Source: Clostridia bacterium (GTDB taxonomy: Bacteria > Bacillota > Clostridia > Oscillospirales > UBA644). From it: a DNA stretch of 60,609 bases. Below the pieces are notes generated by a model. That model saw nothing but the letters and a program-made list of their open reading frames with translations, ran no database searches and was not told where the DNA came from. The DNA is taken from positions 1 through 60,609 of the forward strand of contig JAGAPC010000034.1 of NCBI GenBank assembly GCA_017623475.1. The letters run 5' to 3'. Positions 24,172 through 33,061 of this stretch are shown in pieces. How positions within the stretch are numbered: the stretch's first letter is position 1; each line of letters begins with the position of its first letter. The position numbers were made by a program, and so were the translations under genes.

Positions 24172-24232
24172 ACTGTTATCATATAATGTCTTGCCCCTCG
24201 GGTTTATTCCTGCGGGGAGAAGGAGAAAAGCT

Positions 24233-24706
24233 ATGAAATGTCCCTTTTGCGGATGTATGGACAGTAAGGTTTTGGATTCCCGCCATTCCGACGATCGGAT
24301 CAAGCGCCGTCGGGAATGTGAAGCCTGCGCCCGCCGTTTTACCACCTTTGAGGTCGTGGAGCATTCCCCCCTGGTCGTGGTGAAAAAGGATAAATCCCGG
24401 GAAATTTTCGATCGGGAAAAGATCCTGTCAAGTATGCTGAAGGCGTGCGGAAAGCGTCCCATTCCCTATACGGTTCTGGAGCAGGCTGCCGCCGACATCG
24501 AAAACGCCCTGGTCAGCGATCTGGACAAAGAGGTTTCCTCTTCCCGCGTCGGGGAATTGGTCATGGATAAATTGCGTCAGATCGACGACGTTGCCTACGT
24601 GCGCTACGCCTCCGTGTACCGTCAGTTCAAGGATACGGAATCCTTTATGGAGGAGCTGAAAAATATCCTCAGCAACCGGGGGTACAACGTCTCCGAAAAG
24701 GAATGA
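24233..24706 (+). CDS. nrdR: transcriptional repressor NrdR
   Basis: 157 residues. The N-terminal zinc ribbon uses CPFC and CEAC, followed by RRFTTFE; an ATP-cone domain with LVVVKKDKSREIFDREKI then spans about residues 45-135. NrdR binds dATP/ATP and represses ribonucleotide reductase genes at NrdR boxes. ATG 24233 follows AAGGAG. It is usually 150-160 residues, so it is complete. It stands alone before the purine operon; no nrd gene is in this window. Confidence 0.95.
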   Translation: MKCPFCGCMDSKVLDSRHSDDRIKRRRECEACARRFTTFEVVEHSPLVVVKKDKSREIFDREKILSSMLKACGKRPIPYTVLEQAAADIENALVSDLDKEVSSSRVGELVMDKLRQIDDVAYVRYASVYRQFKDTESFMEELKNILSNRGYNVSEKE

Positions 24707-24763
24707 TGGCAAAGATACCGAAAATGCCGTCGAATCTTTTCAAAATTTTTGCCATTTCAACGA

Positions 24764-24792
24764 TTGACAATTCTACTATATTATGGTATAAT
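24764..24792 (+). promoter_or_regulatory. sigma-A promoter of the purine operon
   Basis: TTGACA at 24764-24769, TATAAT at 24787-24792, spacer 17. Transcription would start near 24799, just ahead of the riboswitch. Confidence 0.88.
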
Positions 24793-24814
24793 ATACACGG
24801 ATGATCCGTTCCGG

Positions 24815-24898
24815 ATCGTTCGCTTCGGTTCTTTGCGACTGACGGAAGTGGGATAACCACATGAAACAGAGAACCCGTATTGCCGACCGTCTGGGCAC
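24815..24898 (+). ncRNA. ZTP (pfl) riboswitch aptamer
   Basis: The leader contains GCGACTGACGGAA, GTGGGATAACCAC, and CCGACCGTCTGGGCA, which match the conserved pieces of the pfl/ZTP aptamer, including the terminal CUGGGCA that forms the ligand-pocket pseudoknot. The last piece overlaps the 5' arm of an intrinsic terminator (24893-24920), so ligand binding should prevent termination. ZTP and ZMP (AICAR) accumulate when 10-formyl-THF is short; the operon downstream makes IMP and formyl-THF. The exact 5' boundary is approximate. Confidence 0.88.
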
Positions 24899-24937
24899 AC
24901 TTCCGAAGGGGAGCGTGCCCTTTTTTATTTTTTTGAA
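24893..24937 (+). terminator. riboswitch-controlled terminator
   Basis: GGGCACACTTCC pairs with GGGAGCGTGCCC with small irregularities, loop GAAG, followed by TTTTTTATTTTTTT. It sits right before the purE ribosome binding site. Confidence 0.88.
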
Positions 24938-24949
24938 GGAGAAAGAAGC

Positions 24950-25444
24950 ATGAAAAAAATCGGTATCGTCATGGGAAGCGACAGCGATCTTCCCATCATC
25001 CGAAAAGCCACCGCGATTTTGGATTCCTTTGAAGCGCCCTACGAGGTACACGTATATTCCGCCCACCGCACGCCCGTGGAGGCTCGGGATTTTGCCCTGA
25101 ACGCCCGCGCCAACGGCTTTGGTGCCATCATCGCCGTCGCCGGCATGGCGGCGCATCTGGCAGGGGCGTTGGCGGCCAATACCACCCTTCCCGTCATCGG
25201 AATTCCGGCAGAGTCCGGCCCGTTAAGCGGAATGGACGCCCTTCTTTCCACCGTTCAGATGCCTACGGGGATTCCCGTGGCGACGGTCGCCGTCAACGGC
25301 GGGGGCAACGCCGCCCTGCTCGCCCTTCAGATTTTGGCGGTCTCCGATCCTGATCTTGCGGCAAGGCTGGACGCCAAGCGCGCCTCCGACGCCGACGCCG
25401 TCCGGGGAAAGAACGCCGCCGTGGAAGCGGAATTCAATCACTGA
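24950..25444 (+). CDS. purE: N5-carboxyaminoimidazole ribonucleotide mutase (class I PurE)
   Basis: 164 residues. Recognised by GSDSDLPIIRKA, EVHVYSAHRTP, AAHLAGALAANT and the S-G-M-D segment. PurE either converts N5-CAIR (with PurK) to CAIR or carboxylates AIR directly in class II; this N-terminal pattern fits class I. No purK is in the operon. AAGGAG precedes the ATG by 8 bases. It is the first gene after the ZTP riboswitch. Confidence 0.94.
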   Translation: MKKIGIVMGSDSDLPIIRKATAILDSFEAPYEVHVYSAHRTPVEARDFALNARANGFGAIIAVAGMAAHLAGALAANTTLPVIGIPAESGPLSGMDALLSTVQMPTGIPVATVAVNGGGNAALLALQILAVSDPDLAARLDAKRASDADAVRGKNAAVEAEFNH

Positions 25445-25492
25445 GTTTTTAATCAACCCTTCTATAAATTTTTTACGAAAGAGGTACGAATC

Positions 25493-26182
25493 ATGGAAAA
25501 TCTCAAGCTCGTCTATACCGGCAAAACCAAAAACGTTTACGCTCTCGACAACGGCAATTACCTGCTGAAATTCAAAGACGACTGCACCGGCAAGGACGGT
25601 GTGTTCGATCCCGGTGAAAATTCCGTGGGTCTCACCATCGAAGGGGTGGGCGACGTCAATCTGCGGATGTCCATCTATTTCTTTGAAAAGATCAACGCCG
25701 CCGGCATCAAAACCCATTACGTCAGCGCAAATCTGAACGACACCACCATGGAAGTCCTTCCTGCAAAAGCCTTCGGTAAGGGTCTGGAGGTCATCTGCCG
25801 TTACAAGGCCGTCGGTTCCTTCTACCGCCGCTACTCCGATTATATCGAAGAAGGTGCCGATCTTCCCGCTTACGTGGAAACCACCTTTAAAAACGACGCC
25901 AAGGGCGATCCCTTGGTTACCAAGGACGGACTCGTGGATCTGGGCGTTATGACCTCGGAGCAGTACGATTCCCTGAAAGCCATGACCCAAGCCATCACCA
26001 AGATCGTTGCCGACGATCTGAAGGAAAAGGGTCTGGATATGTACGACATCAAGTTTGAATTCGGCTACGACGAGAAGGGTGAGGTCATGCTCATCGACGA
26101 AATCGCATCCGGTAATATGCGCGTTTACAAGGACGGCGAATACGTCGATCCTCTGACGCTGAACAAACTGTTCTTTGCCTGA
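25493..26182 (+). CDS. purC: phosphoribosylaminoimidazole-succinocarboxamide synthase
   Basis: 229 residues. It ligates aspartate to CAIR with ATP. The N-terminus [18 protein letters not shown] gives the ATP-loop region, and [31 protein letters not shown] and [11 protein letters not shown] are the catalytic blocks. It is the shorter clostridial form that lacks the typical PurC C-terminal extension. A GAGGTACG site precedes the ATG. It follows purE by 48 bases. Confidence 0.92.
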   Translation: MENLKLVYTGKTKNVYALDNGNYLLKFKDDCTGKDGVFDPGENSVGLTIEGVGDVNLRMSIYFFEKINAAGIKTHYVSANLNDTTMEVLPAKAFGKGLEVICRYKAVGSFYRRYSDYIEEGADLPAYVETTFKNDAKGDPLVTKDGLVDLGVMTSEQYDSLKAMTQAITKIVADDLKEKGLDMYDIKFEFGYDEKGEVMLIDEIASGNMRVYKDGEYVDPLTLNKLFFA

Positions 26183-26280
26183 TTTTAACATCCCCTCGGA
26201 CCGCACGCGCCCTGTACGTGCGGTCCGACCCTTGCTTTAGAACCTTTTATTTCATTTTCCTACGGAGGATTTTACCAAAC

Positions 26281-27705
26281 ATGGGTGGATATTTTGGCGC
26301 AGCTTGTAAGCACGACGTAGTCGCCGACGTATTTTTCGGCACCGATTACCATTCCCATTTAGGCACGCGCCGTGCCGGAATGGCGGTTTACGATACGGAC
26401 GTGGGCTTACAGCGTGAAATACATAATATTGAAAATTCCCCGTTCCGCACCAAGTTCGGGGACGTGTTTGAGGAGATGCACGGCTGCTCTGCCATCGGGT
26501 GTATCAGCGACGTGGATCCTCAACCTCTTTTGATTCGCTCCCGGTTGGGCACCGGTGCCGTTTGTTTTACCGGTGCGATCAACAATGCCAACGAATTGAT
26601 CGACCGCTATCTGAACGCCGACGGCGGACATTTTAACGCCATGACCGGCGGAAAGGTCAACAATACGGAGCTGGTAGCGGCGCTGATCAATCAAAAGGAT
26701 ACCTTCGTTGAGGGCATCCGCTTTGCCCAACAGGTCATCGACGGTTCGGTGACGTTGTTGATCCTTCTTGACGGAGGGTCGATCCTTGCGGCGCGGGACA
26801 AGTACGGCAGGCTTCCCATTCACGTGGGGAAGAAGGAAGACGGATATTGCCTTTCCTTTGAATCCTACGTCTGTGAGAAATTAGGCTACGAATGTTTTAA
26901 AGAGCTGGGCCCCGGAGAGATCGTCTCGGTCACCAGCGACGGTGTGACCCAATTAGCCGCCCCCGGGGGAAAGAAAAAGGTCTGCTCCTTCCTTTGGAGC
27001 TATTACGGATTCCCCGCATCTTCTTACGAAGGGGTAAACGTGGAGATCATGCGTTACCGCAACGGAGAGATCATGGCGCAGAGCGACCTGGAGGCGGAAA
27101 ACGCCAAGGGCGTGGATTACGTGGGCGGCGTTCCCGATTCCGGAACTCCCCACGCCATCGGTTACGCAAACCGCAGTCGGATTCCCTTTGCCCGGGCGTT
27201 CATCAAATATACCCCGTCCTGGTCTCGCTCCTTTACCCCCTCCCGTCAGAGCGACCGAATCAAGATTGCCACCATGAAGCAGATCCCCGTTCACGATCTG
27301 ATCCGAAACAAATCCCTGCTCTTCGTGGACGATTCCATCGTCCGCGGTACGCAGCTGAAGGGAACGGTGGATTTTCTGTACGATCACGGAGCAAAGGCGG
27401 TTCATATGCGTTCTGCCTGCCCGCCGATCATGTATCCCTGTAAATACCTCAATTTCTCCCGGTCCAACGACGAGATGGATCTGATTGCCCGCCGCGTCGT
27501 TTACGAGTTAGAGGGCGAAGAGGGAGAAAAGTATTTGGACGAATACCGGGACGGCCGTACCGAACGGGGCAAAAAGCTTCGTCAGTCCATTTGCGATAAA
27601 TTCCATTTTGCATCCTTGGAATTCCAATCTCTGGAAGGGGTGATCGAATCCATCGGTCTTCCTGCCGAGGATCTTTGTACCTACTGTTGGAACGGAAAAG
27701 AATAA
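26281..27705 (+). CDS. purF: amidophosphoribosyltransferase-like PurF, glutaminase nucleophile absent
   Basis: 474 residues from ATG 26281, set by GGAGG at 26264-26268. The C-terminal phosphoribosyltransferase part has the PRPP loop [16 protein letters not shown] and is intact. The N-terminal Ntn-hydrolase part starts MGGYFGAAC instead of MCGI, so the catalytic Cys that should be residue 1 after Met removal is Gly, and the oxyanion 'NG' block reads FTGAINN. PurF normally makes phosphoribosylamine from PRPP and glutamine; this form may need free ammonia or another donor. Similar variants occur in other Clostridia and Bacteroides to my memory. First committed step of purines. Confidence 0.87.
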   Translation: MGGYFGAACKHDVVADVFFGTDYHSHLGTRRAGMAVYDTDVGLQREIHNIENSPFRTKFGDVFEEMHGCSAIGCISDVDPQPLLIRSRLGTGAVCFTGAINNANELIDRYLNADGGHFNAMTGGKVNNTELVAALINQKDTFVEGIRFAQQVIDGSVTLLILLDGGSILAARDKYGRLPIHVGKKEDGYCLSFESYVCEKLGYECFKELGPGEIVSVTSDGVTQLAAPGGKKKVCSFLWSYYGFPASSYEGVNVEIMRYRNGEIMAQSDLEAENAKGVDYVGGVPDSGTPHAIGYANRSRIPFARAFIKYTPSWSRSFTPSRQSDRIKIATMKQIPVHDLIRNKSLLFVDDSIVRGTQLKGTVDFLYDHGAKAVHMRSACPPIMYPCKYLNFSRSNDEMDLIARRVVYELEGEEGEKYLDEYRDGRTERGKKLRQSICDKFHFASLEFQSLEGVIESIGLPAEDLCTYCWNGKE

Positions 27706-27737
27706 ATTACGATATAGAAACGGAAGGAGAATTTCTT

Positions 27738-28787
27738 ATGCATCCTCAATCCAAATCCGAAAGCTACGCTGCTGCCGGCGTTGATATTACCGCCGGATAC
27801 AAGGCCGTGGAGCTGATGAAAAAGCACGTTGCCCGTACGAAAAACGAAGGCTGTCTCGACGACGTCGGGGGCTTCGGCGGTTGCTTCGGTCTGCCGATTG
27901 CCGGCATGGAAGAGCCGGTTTTGGTTTCCGGCACCGACGGCTGCGGAACGAAGGTAAAATTGGCGATCCTTATGGATAAGCACGACACCATCGGCATCGA
28001 CGCCGTTGCCATGTGCGTCAACGATATTATTTGCGTCGGCGCAAAGCCCCTGTTTTTCTTGGACTATATCGCCTGCGGAAAGAATATCCCCGAAAAGATT
28101 GCGTCCATCGTCAGCGGAGTTGCGGAGGGCTGCGTGCAGTCCGGCGCCGCGTTGATCGGAGGAGAAACGGCGGAGCATCCCGGCATGATGCCCGTGGAGG
28201 ATTACGATCTGGCGGGCTTTGCCGTCGGCATCGTGGATAAGAAAAAGATTTTGGACAACACCCGAATGAAGGAAGGGGACGTGGTCATCGCCCTTGCCTC
28301 GACCGGAATTCACTCCAACGGCTTCAGCCTTTGCCGCAAGGTGTTTGATATTGACAACAACAATCCCGACCTTTACGTTCCCAAGGAGGAATTGGGCGGA
28401 AAGACCATCGCCGAGGCGTTGTTGGTTCCCACCAAGATTTACGTCAAATCCGTCCTTGCTCTGCTGGAAAAGGTCGATGTGAAAGGAATTTCCCACATCA
28501 CCGGCGGCGGATTTTACGAAAACATTCCCCGTTCCATTCCCGACGGGCTGGGGGCTCGGATCGACAAGAGCGCCGTTAAGGTTCTCCCCATTTTCGATCT
28601 GATCGCCAAGACCGGAAACATTCCCGAACGGGATATGTTCAACACCTACAACATGGGCGTCGGTATGAGCATCGTCGTTCCCAAGGATGAAGTGGAAACA
28701 GCCCTCGAAATTCTCAAGGCAAACGGGGAAGAGGCTTACGTCATCGGGGAAATTATTGCTTCCGACGATAAGGTGACTATATGTTAA
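27738..28787 (+). CDS. purM: phosphoribosylformylglycinamidine cyclo-ligase
   Basis: 349 residues from ATG 27738 with AAGGAG upstream. It closes the imidazole ring of AIR using ATP. PurM signatures are [44 protein letters not shown] and the late [13 protein letters not shown]. It overlaps purN by 7 bases. Domain and length match the family fully. Confidence 0.95.
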   Translation: MHPQSKSESYAAAGVDITAGYKAVELMKKHVARTKNEGCLDDVGGFGGCFGLPIAGMEEPVLVSGTDGCGTKVKLAILMDKHDTIGIDAVAMCVNDIICVGAKPLFFLDYIACGKNIPEKIASIVSGVAEGCVQSGAALIGGETAEHPGMMPVEDYDLAGFAVGIVDKKKILDNTRMKEGDVVIALASTGIHSNGFSLCRKVFDIDNNNPDLYVPKEELGGKTIAEALLVPTKIYVKSVLALLEKVDVKGISHITGGGFYENIPRSIPDGLGARIDKSAVKVLPIFDLIAKTGNIPERDMFNTYNMGVGMSIVVPKDEVETALEILKANGEEAYVIGEIIASDDKVTIC

Positions 28788-29413
28788 CCTCTACCCGAAT
28801 CGCCGTTCTCGTTTCCGGAGGCGGAACGAACCTGCAGGCGTTGATCGACGCGGAGCAGGCAGGGATTTTGGGCAACGGAAAGATTTCCCTCGTCGTGGCG
28901 TCCAAGCCCGGGGTTTACGCCCTGCAGAGAGCCGAGGACAACGGAATCCCCTCCAAGGTTCTGCCCCGCAAGGCCTTCGAGACCATCGCCGATTATTCCA
29001 AGGCGCTGGCGGATACTTTGAAGGAAGAGAAGATCGACCTGGTGGTATTGGCAGGCTTTTTAACCATCATTGACGAGCAGGTTTACAACGCCTTCCCCAA
29101 CCGTATCATCAACGTGCATCCCGCCCTGATTCCGTCCTTTTGCGGAAAAGGATATTACGGCTTGCACGTCCACGAGGCGGCGCTGGAAAAGGGCGTTAAG
29201 GTTTCGGGCGCTACGGTTCATATCGTAACCCCCGAATGTGACGCAGGTCCGATCATTCTGCAAAAGGCAGTCGAGGTCAAGCCCGACGACACCCCCGAAA
29301 CCTTACAGCAGCGGATCATGGAAGAGGCGGAATGGAAGATTCTGCCCGAAGCGGTCAAGCTGTTCTGCGAAGGAAAGCTCCGTGTTGTTGACGGCAAAGT
29401 TATTATTGATTGA
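28781..29413 (+). CDS. purN: phosphoribosylglycinamide formyltransferase
   Basis: 210 residues. It formylates GAR using 10-formyl-THF. Motifs are [19 protein letters not shown], the catalytic [10 protein letters not shown] with H, and [15 protein letters not shown]. It begins within the end of purM (7-base overlap). Its cosubstrate is made by the fhs product at the end of the same operon. Confidence 0.95.
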   Translation: MLTSTRIAVLVSGGGTNLQALIDAEQAGILGNGKISLVVASKPGVYALQRAEDNGIPSKVLPRKAFETIADYSKALADTLKEEKIDLVVLAGFLTIIDEQVYNAFPNRIINVHPALIPSFCGKGYYGLHVHEAALEKGVKVSGATVHIVTPECDAGPIILQKAVEVKPDDTPETLQQRIMEEAEWKILPEAVKLFCEGKLRVVDGKVIID

Positions 29414-29433
29414 AATCCGAAAGGAGATTGAAT

Positions 29434-30150
29434 ATGAATATTTCCACCATTGAAAAGGAACTGAATTCCCTTGCCTACCACGGCAGAGGCATCATCATCG
29501 GCAAATCGACCGACGGCAAAAAGGCAATCACCGCCTATTTTATCATGGGCAGAAGCGAAAACAGCCGCAATCGGGTTTTCGTTGCGGAGGGCGACGCCAT
29601 GCGCACCAAAGCCTTTGACGAATCCAAAATGACCGATCCCCATCTGATTATTTACTATCCCGTTCGGGTTCTCGGAAACAAGACCATCGTAACCAACGGC
29701 GATCAGACCGACACCATCTACGATTTGATGGACAAGCAGATGACCTTTGAGCAGGCGCTCCGCACCCGGGAGTTCGAGGACGACGCCCCCAACTTTACCC
29801 CCCGCATTTCCGGAATCATCCATCACGAAAAGGGCGAAATGAATTTTGCCATGTCCATCCTCAAATCCGCCGAGGGAGACGATTCTTCCTGCGAACGGTT
29901 TACTTACGCCTACAATAATCCCATCAACGGCAGAGCAAAATTTATCCATACCTACCACTGCGACGGCAATCCCCTGCCCTCCTTTGAGGGAGAGCCCAAA
30001 ACTCTGGAATTGCCCGACACCGATATTGATTCTCTGACCGATCTGATTTGGAAGAATCTGAATCAGGACAATAAGGTTTCTCTGTTCGTCCGCTACATTG
30101 ATCTGGAAAGCGGCGAGACCGAAACGCGAATCGTCAACAAAAATAAATAA
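29434..30150 (+). CDS. purO: IMP cyclohydrolase, PurO-like
   Basis: 238 residues from ATG 29434, preceded by AAAGGAG. The sequence fits PF07826 (IMP cyclohydrolase of the archaeal PurO type) with AYHGRGIIIGKSTDGKKAIT and FIMGRSENSRNR. It performs the last step, closing FAICAR to IMP, and replaces the PurH N-terminal domain. The next gene supplies the AICAR transformylase, so the bifunctional PurH is split here. Confidence 0.88.
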   Translation: MNISTIEKELNSLAYHGRGIIIGKSTDGKKAITAYFIMGRSENSRNRVFVAEGDAMRTKAFDESKMTDPHLIIYYPVRVLGNKTIVTNGDQTDTIYDLMDKQMTFEQALRTREFEDDAPNFTPRISGIIHHEKGEMNFAMSILKSAEGDDSSCERFTYAYNNPINGRAKFIHTYHCDGNPLPSFEGEPKTLELPDTDIDSLTDLIWKNLNQDNKVSLFVRYIDLESGETETRIVNKNK

Positions 30151-30162
30151 GGGAGAAGCAAA

Positions 30163-31347
30163 ATGAAAGAATTTGAATTGAAATACGGTTGTAACCCCAA
30201 CCAAAAGCCCGCGAAGATTTTTATGCACGACGGAAGCGAGCTTCCCATCGAGATCCTTTCCGGACGTCCCGGCTACATCAACTTTTTGGACGCCTTCAAC
30301 TCCTGGCAGCTGGTCAAGGAATTGAAGGATGCCCTCGGACTTCCTGCCGCCGCTTCGTTCAAGCACGTTTCTCCCACCTCTGCCGCCGTGGGTACGCCCC
30401 TTCCCGAAAAGCTGAAAAAGGCGTGCTTCGTGGACGATATTGAAGGGCTGGACGAAAACCCCTTGGCGTGCGCCTACGCCCGCGCCCGCGGAACCGATCG
30501 GATGTGCTCTTACGGTGACTGGGTTGCCCTGTCCGACGTCTGCGATCTGATGACCGCAAAGTTGATTTTCCGTGAGGTTTCCGACGGCGTGATCGCTCCC
30601 GGTTATACCGACGAAGCGTTGGAGCTTCTGAAAACCAAGCGGAAGGGGAACTACAACGTAGTCAAGATCGATCCCGATTACGTTCCCGCCGCCATCGAGC
30701 ATAAGCAGGTTTACGGAATCACCTTTGAGCAGGGCAGAAACGACGTTCGGATCGACGCCAATATGCTGGAAAACGTCGTAACCGAAAACAAAAATCTCCC
30801 CGAATCCGCAAAGCGGGATCTGGTCGTTGCCCTGATTACCTTGAAATATACCCAATCCAATTCCGTTTGCTACGCCGTGGACGGTCAGGCAATCGGCGTC
30901 GGCGCCGGTCAGCAGTCGAGAATCCACTGCACCCGTCTTGCCGGCGGAAAGGCGGACACCTGGCATCTGCGTCAGGCAGACAAGGTTCTCAACCTTCCCT
31001 TCAAGGAAGAGCTGTCCCGCCCCGAACGGGATAACGTCATTGACGGTTATATCAACAAAAATGAGGAAGACGTCTGCGCCGAAGGCATTTGGCAGAAATA
31101 CTTTACCGTTCGTCCCGAACCCTTTACCGCCGAAGAGATGAAGGCGTACCTTGCTACCATCCGCGGCGTTGCTCTGGGATCCGACGCATTCTTCCCCTTC
31201 GACGACAACATTCAGCGCGCCTACGCCAGCGGCGCCGATTATATCGCCGAGCCCGGCGGCTCCATCCGTGACGACGTGGTTATCGCCCGTTGTAACGAGC
31301 TGGGCATCGCTATGGCATTCACCGGACTTCGACTGTTCCACCACTAA
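30163..31347 (+). CDS. stand-alone AICAR transformylase
   Basis: 394 residues. It resembles the C-terminal AICARFT half of PurH: KYGCNPNQKPAKI, ASFKHVSPTSAAVG (K-H catalytic pair), and the C-terminal FFPFDDNIQRAYASGADYIAEPGGSIRDD. It transfers a formyl group from 10-formyl-THF to AICAR. It lies 12 bases after the PurO-like gene, completing the two-gene replacement of purH. The intergene to purD is interrupted by a four-helix-bundle gene. Confidence 0.93.
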   Translation: MKEFELKYGCNPNQKPAKIFMHDGSELPIEILSGRPGYINFLDAFNSWQLVKELKDALGLPAAASFKHVSPTSAAVGTPLPEKLKKACFVDDIEGLDENPLACAYARARGTDRMCSYGDWVALSDVCDLMTAKLIFREVSDGVIAPGYTDEALELLKTKRKGNYNVVKIDPDYVPAAIEHKQVYGITFEQGRNDVRIDANMLENVVTENKNLPESAKRDLVVALITLKYTQSNSVCYAVDGQAIGVGAGQQSRIHCTRLAGGKADTWHLRQADKVLNLPFKEELSRPERDNVIDGYINKNEEDVCAEGIWQKYFTVRPEPFTAEEMKAYLATIRGVALGSDAFFPFDDNIQRAYASGADYIAEPGGSIRDDVVIARCNELGIAMAFTGLRLFHH

Positions 31348-31350
31348 AAA

Positions 31351-31381
31351 GAGTTAAGAGTGAAGATAGGAGAGTGAAGAT
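31351..31381 (+). repeat. left flanking repeat of the four-helix-bundle cassette
   Basis: The block GAGTTAAGAGTGAAGATAGG with GAGAGTGAAGAT lies directly before the gene at 31382. A reverse-complement relative (31734-31759) lies behind it. The shared core is AGAGTGAAGA. Confidence 0.6.
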
Positions 31382-31729
31382 ATGGCGAAAGAGAGCGTTG
31401 CCTACTCAAAAGCGCTTGCATTTGCAAAGCGTATCGTAGATCTTAGCCGTCATTTGCGATCCGAACATAACGAATACGTGCTTTCCAAACAAGTTTCGCG
31501 TAGCGGCACGAGTATCGGTGCCAATATCGCAGAAGCCCGTTATGGGTCAAGTAAAAAGGATTTTACAGCGAAAATCTATATTTCCTTGAAAGAGTGTGCG
31601 GAAACTTTGTATTGGCTGGAATTGTTGCGCATTTCAGAGTATTTGTCGGAAGAGGAATATATCTCTCTCTTTGACGACTGCGAATCAATTCGCCGAATCT
31701 TATCGGCGACGGCGAAATCTGTGAAATGA
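31382..31729 (+). CDS. four helix bundle protein (23S rRNA IVP-type)
   Basis: 115 residues forming four amphipathic helices, with the family signature YSKALAFAKRIVDLSR, SKQVSRSGTSIGANIAEA and IYISLKECAETLYWLELL. The family was first seen encoded in 23S rRNA intervening sequences and also occurs as scattered, often mobile-looking chromosomal genes; its function is unknown. It sits inside the purine operon between the AICAR transformylase and purD, without a clear ribosome site, framed by inverted copies of a short repeat. Codon use is more AT-leaning than its neighbours. It looks like an inserted cassette. Confidence 0.9.
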   Translation: MAKESVAYSKALAFAKRIVDLSRHLRSEHNEYVLSKQVSRSGTSIGANIAEARYGSSKKDFTAKIYISLKECAETLYWLELLRISEYLSEEEYISLFDDCESIRRILSATAKSVK

Positions 31730-31733
31730 TACA

Positions 31734-31759
31734 ATCTCCACTCTTCACTCTCCACTCTG
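31734..31759 (+). repeat. right flanking repeat of the four-helix-bundle cassette
   Basis: ATCTCCACTCTTCACTCTCC followed by ACTCTG. Its reverse complement matches the left flank at GAGAGTGAAGA with few mismatches. Confidence 0.6.
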
Positions 31760-31779
31760 CGAAGAAAGGAAGAAAATAT

Positions 31780-33051
31780 ATGAACATGAAATTATTGGTC
31801 GTTGGTTCCGGCGGCAGAGAGCACGCTATTATCAAAAAGCTTCGCGAAAATCCCAACGTGACCGAAATTTACGCTCTGCCTGGAAACGGTGGCATCGCCG
31901 CCGACGCCACCTGCGTTGATATTGGGGCAAAGGATATTGAAAATATCGTTCAATTTGCCGTTGAAAATCAAATCGATTACGCCGTCGTCGCCCCCGACGA
32001 TCCGTTGGTCCTCGGCTGCGTTGACGCGTTGAATCAGGTCGGAATCCCCTGCTTCGGTCCGGAGGCAAAGGCAGCCATCATCGAGGGCAGTAAGGTCTTT
32101 TCCAAGGATCTGATGAAGAAATACGGAATTCCCACGGCGGAATACGAAGTCTTCACCGAAATGGAGAAGGCGCTGGAATATCTGGAAACCGCCCCCATTC
32201 CCACCGTCATTAAGGCGGACGGTCTGGCGCTGGGTAAGGGCGTCGTTATCGCCATGACCCGCGACGAAGCCAAGGACGCCGTCCGTTCCATGATGGAGGA
32301 TAAAATCTTCGGAGAAAGCGGCAGCCGCGTGGTCATCGAGGAATTTTTGACCGGTCCCGAAGTTTCCGTGTTGTCCTTCACCGACGGAAAAACCGTCGTC
32401 CCGATGGTTTCGTCCATGGATCATAAGCGTGCTTTGGATAACGACGAGGGGTTAAATACCGGCGGTATGGGTACCGTCGCCCCCAATCCCTATTACACCG
32501 ACGAGATTGCGGAAATCTGCATGGCTACTATCTTCAAACCCACCATCGACGCCATGAACGCCGAGGGACGCACCTTCAAGGGCTGTCTCTATTTCGGATT
32601 GATGCTGACGCCGAAGGGGCCGAAGGTCATCGAATATAACTGTCGGTTCGGCGATCCGGAAACTCAGGTGGTTTTGCCTTTGCTGGAAAGCGATCTTCTC
32701 ACCGTCATGAAAGCCACCACCGACGGAACCTTGACCCCCGATATGGTCAAATTCCGGGACGGCTCCTGTGCCTGCGTGGTCATGGCTTCCAAGGGTTATC
32801 CCCAAAAGTATCAGACCGGCTTTGAAATTACTCTGCCCGACGAGGTTGCAGATCGGGTTTACGTGGCAGGGGCAAAGCTTGCCGACGGAACGCTTCTGAC
32901 CTCCGGCGGACGGGTTTTGGGTGTCACCGGTACGGGAGATACCCTGCAGGATGCGTTGAATTCCGCTTACGGTGCGGTGGATCAAATTACGTTTGAAAAC
33001 GCTTTTTGGCGCAAGGACATCGGTGCCCGTGCGCTGAAAGCGGGAAAATAA
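31780..33051 (+). CDS. purD: phosphoribosylamine-glycine ligase
   Basis: 423 residues. The N-terminus MNMKLLVVGSGGREHAI with the P-loop-like GSGGREHA, PTVIKADGLALGKGVVIA in the ATP-grasp part and LYFGLMLTPKGPKVIEYN with Glu/Asn metal ligands identify PurD (GAR synthetase). ATG 31780 is preceded by AAAGGA; a second ATG at 31786 is possible. It directly follows the four-helix cassette, whose right repeat sits in its leader. Confidence 0.95.
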   Translation: MNMKLLVVGSGGREHAIIKKLRENPNVTEIYALPGNGGIAADATCVDIGAKDIENIVQFAVENQIDYAVVAPDDPLVLGCVDALNQVGIPCFGPEAKAAIIEGSKVFSKDLMKKYGIPTAEYEVFTEMEKALEYLETAPIPTVIKADGLALGKGVVIAMTRDEAKDAVRSMMEDKIFGESGSRVVIEEFLTGPEVSVLSFTDGKTVVPMVSSMDHKRALDNDEGLNTGGMGTVAPNPYYTDEIAEICMATIFKPTIDAMNAEGRTFKGCLYFGLMLTPKGPKVIEYNCRFGDPETQVVLPLLESDLLTVMKATTDGTLTPDMVKFRDGSCACVVMASKGYPQKYQTGFEITLPDEVADRVYVAGAKLADGTLLTSGGRVLGVTGTGDTLQDALNSAYGAVDQITFENAFWRKDIGARALKAGK

Positions 33052-33061
33052 GGAGAACGAT

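Noticed and set aside
26218..26280. N-terminal extension of purF that could supply a propeptide
   Set aside because: GGAGG at 26264-26268 serves ATG 26281, and the extension would still not put Cys at the processed N-terminus.
29218..31344. Minus-strand frame of about 700 codons opposite the PurO-like and AICARFT genes
   Set aside because: Antisense to well-identified genes and without recognisable protein features.
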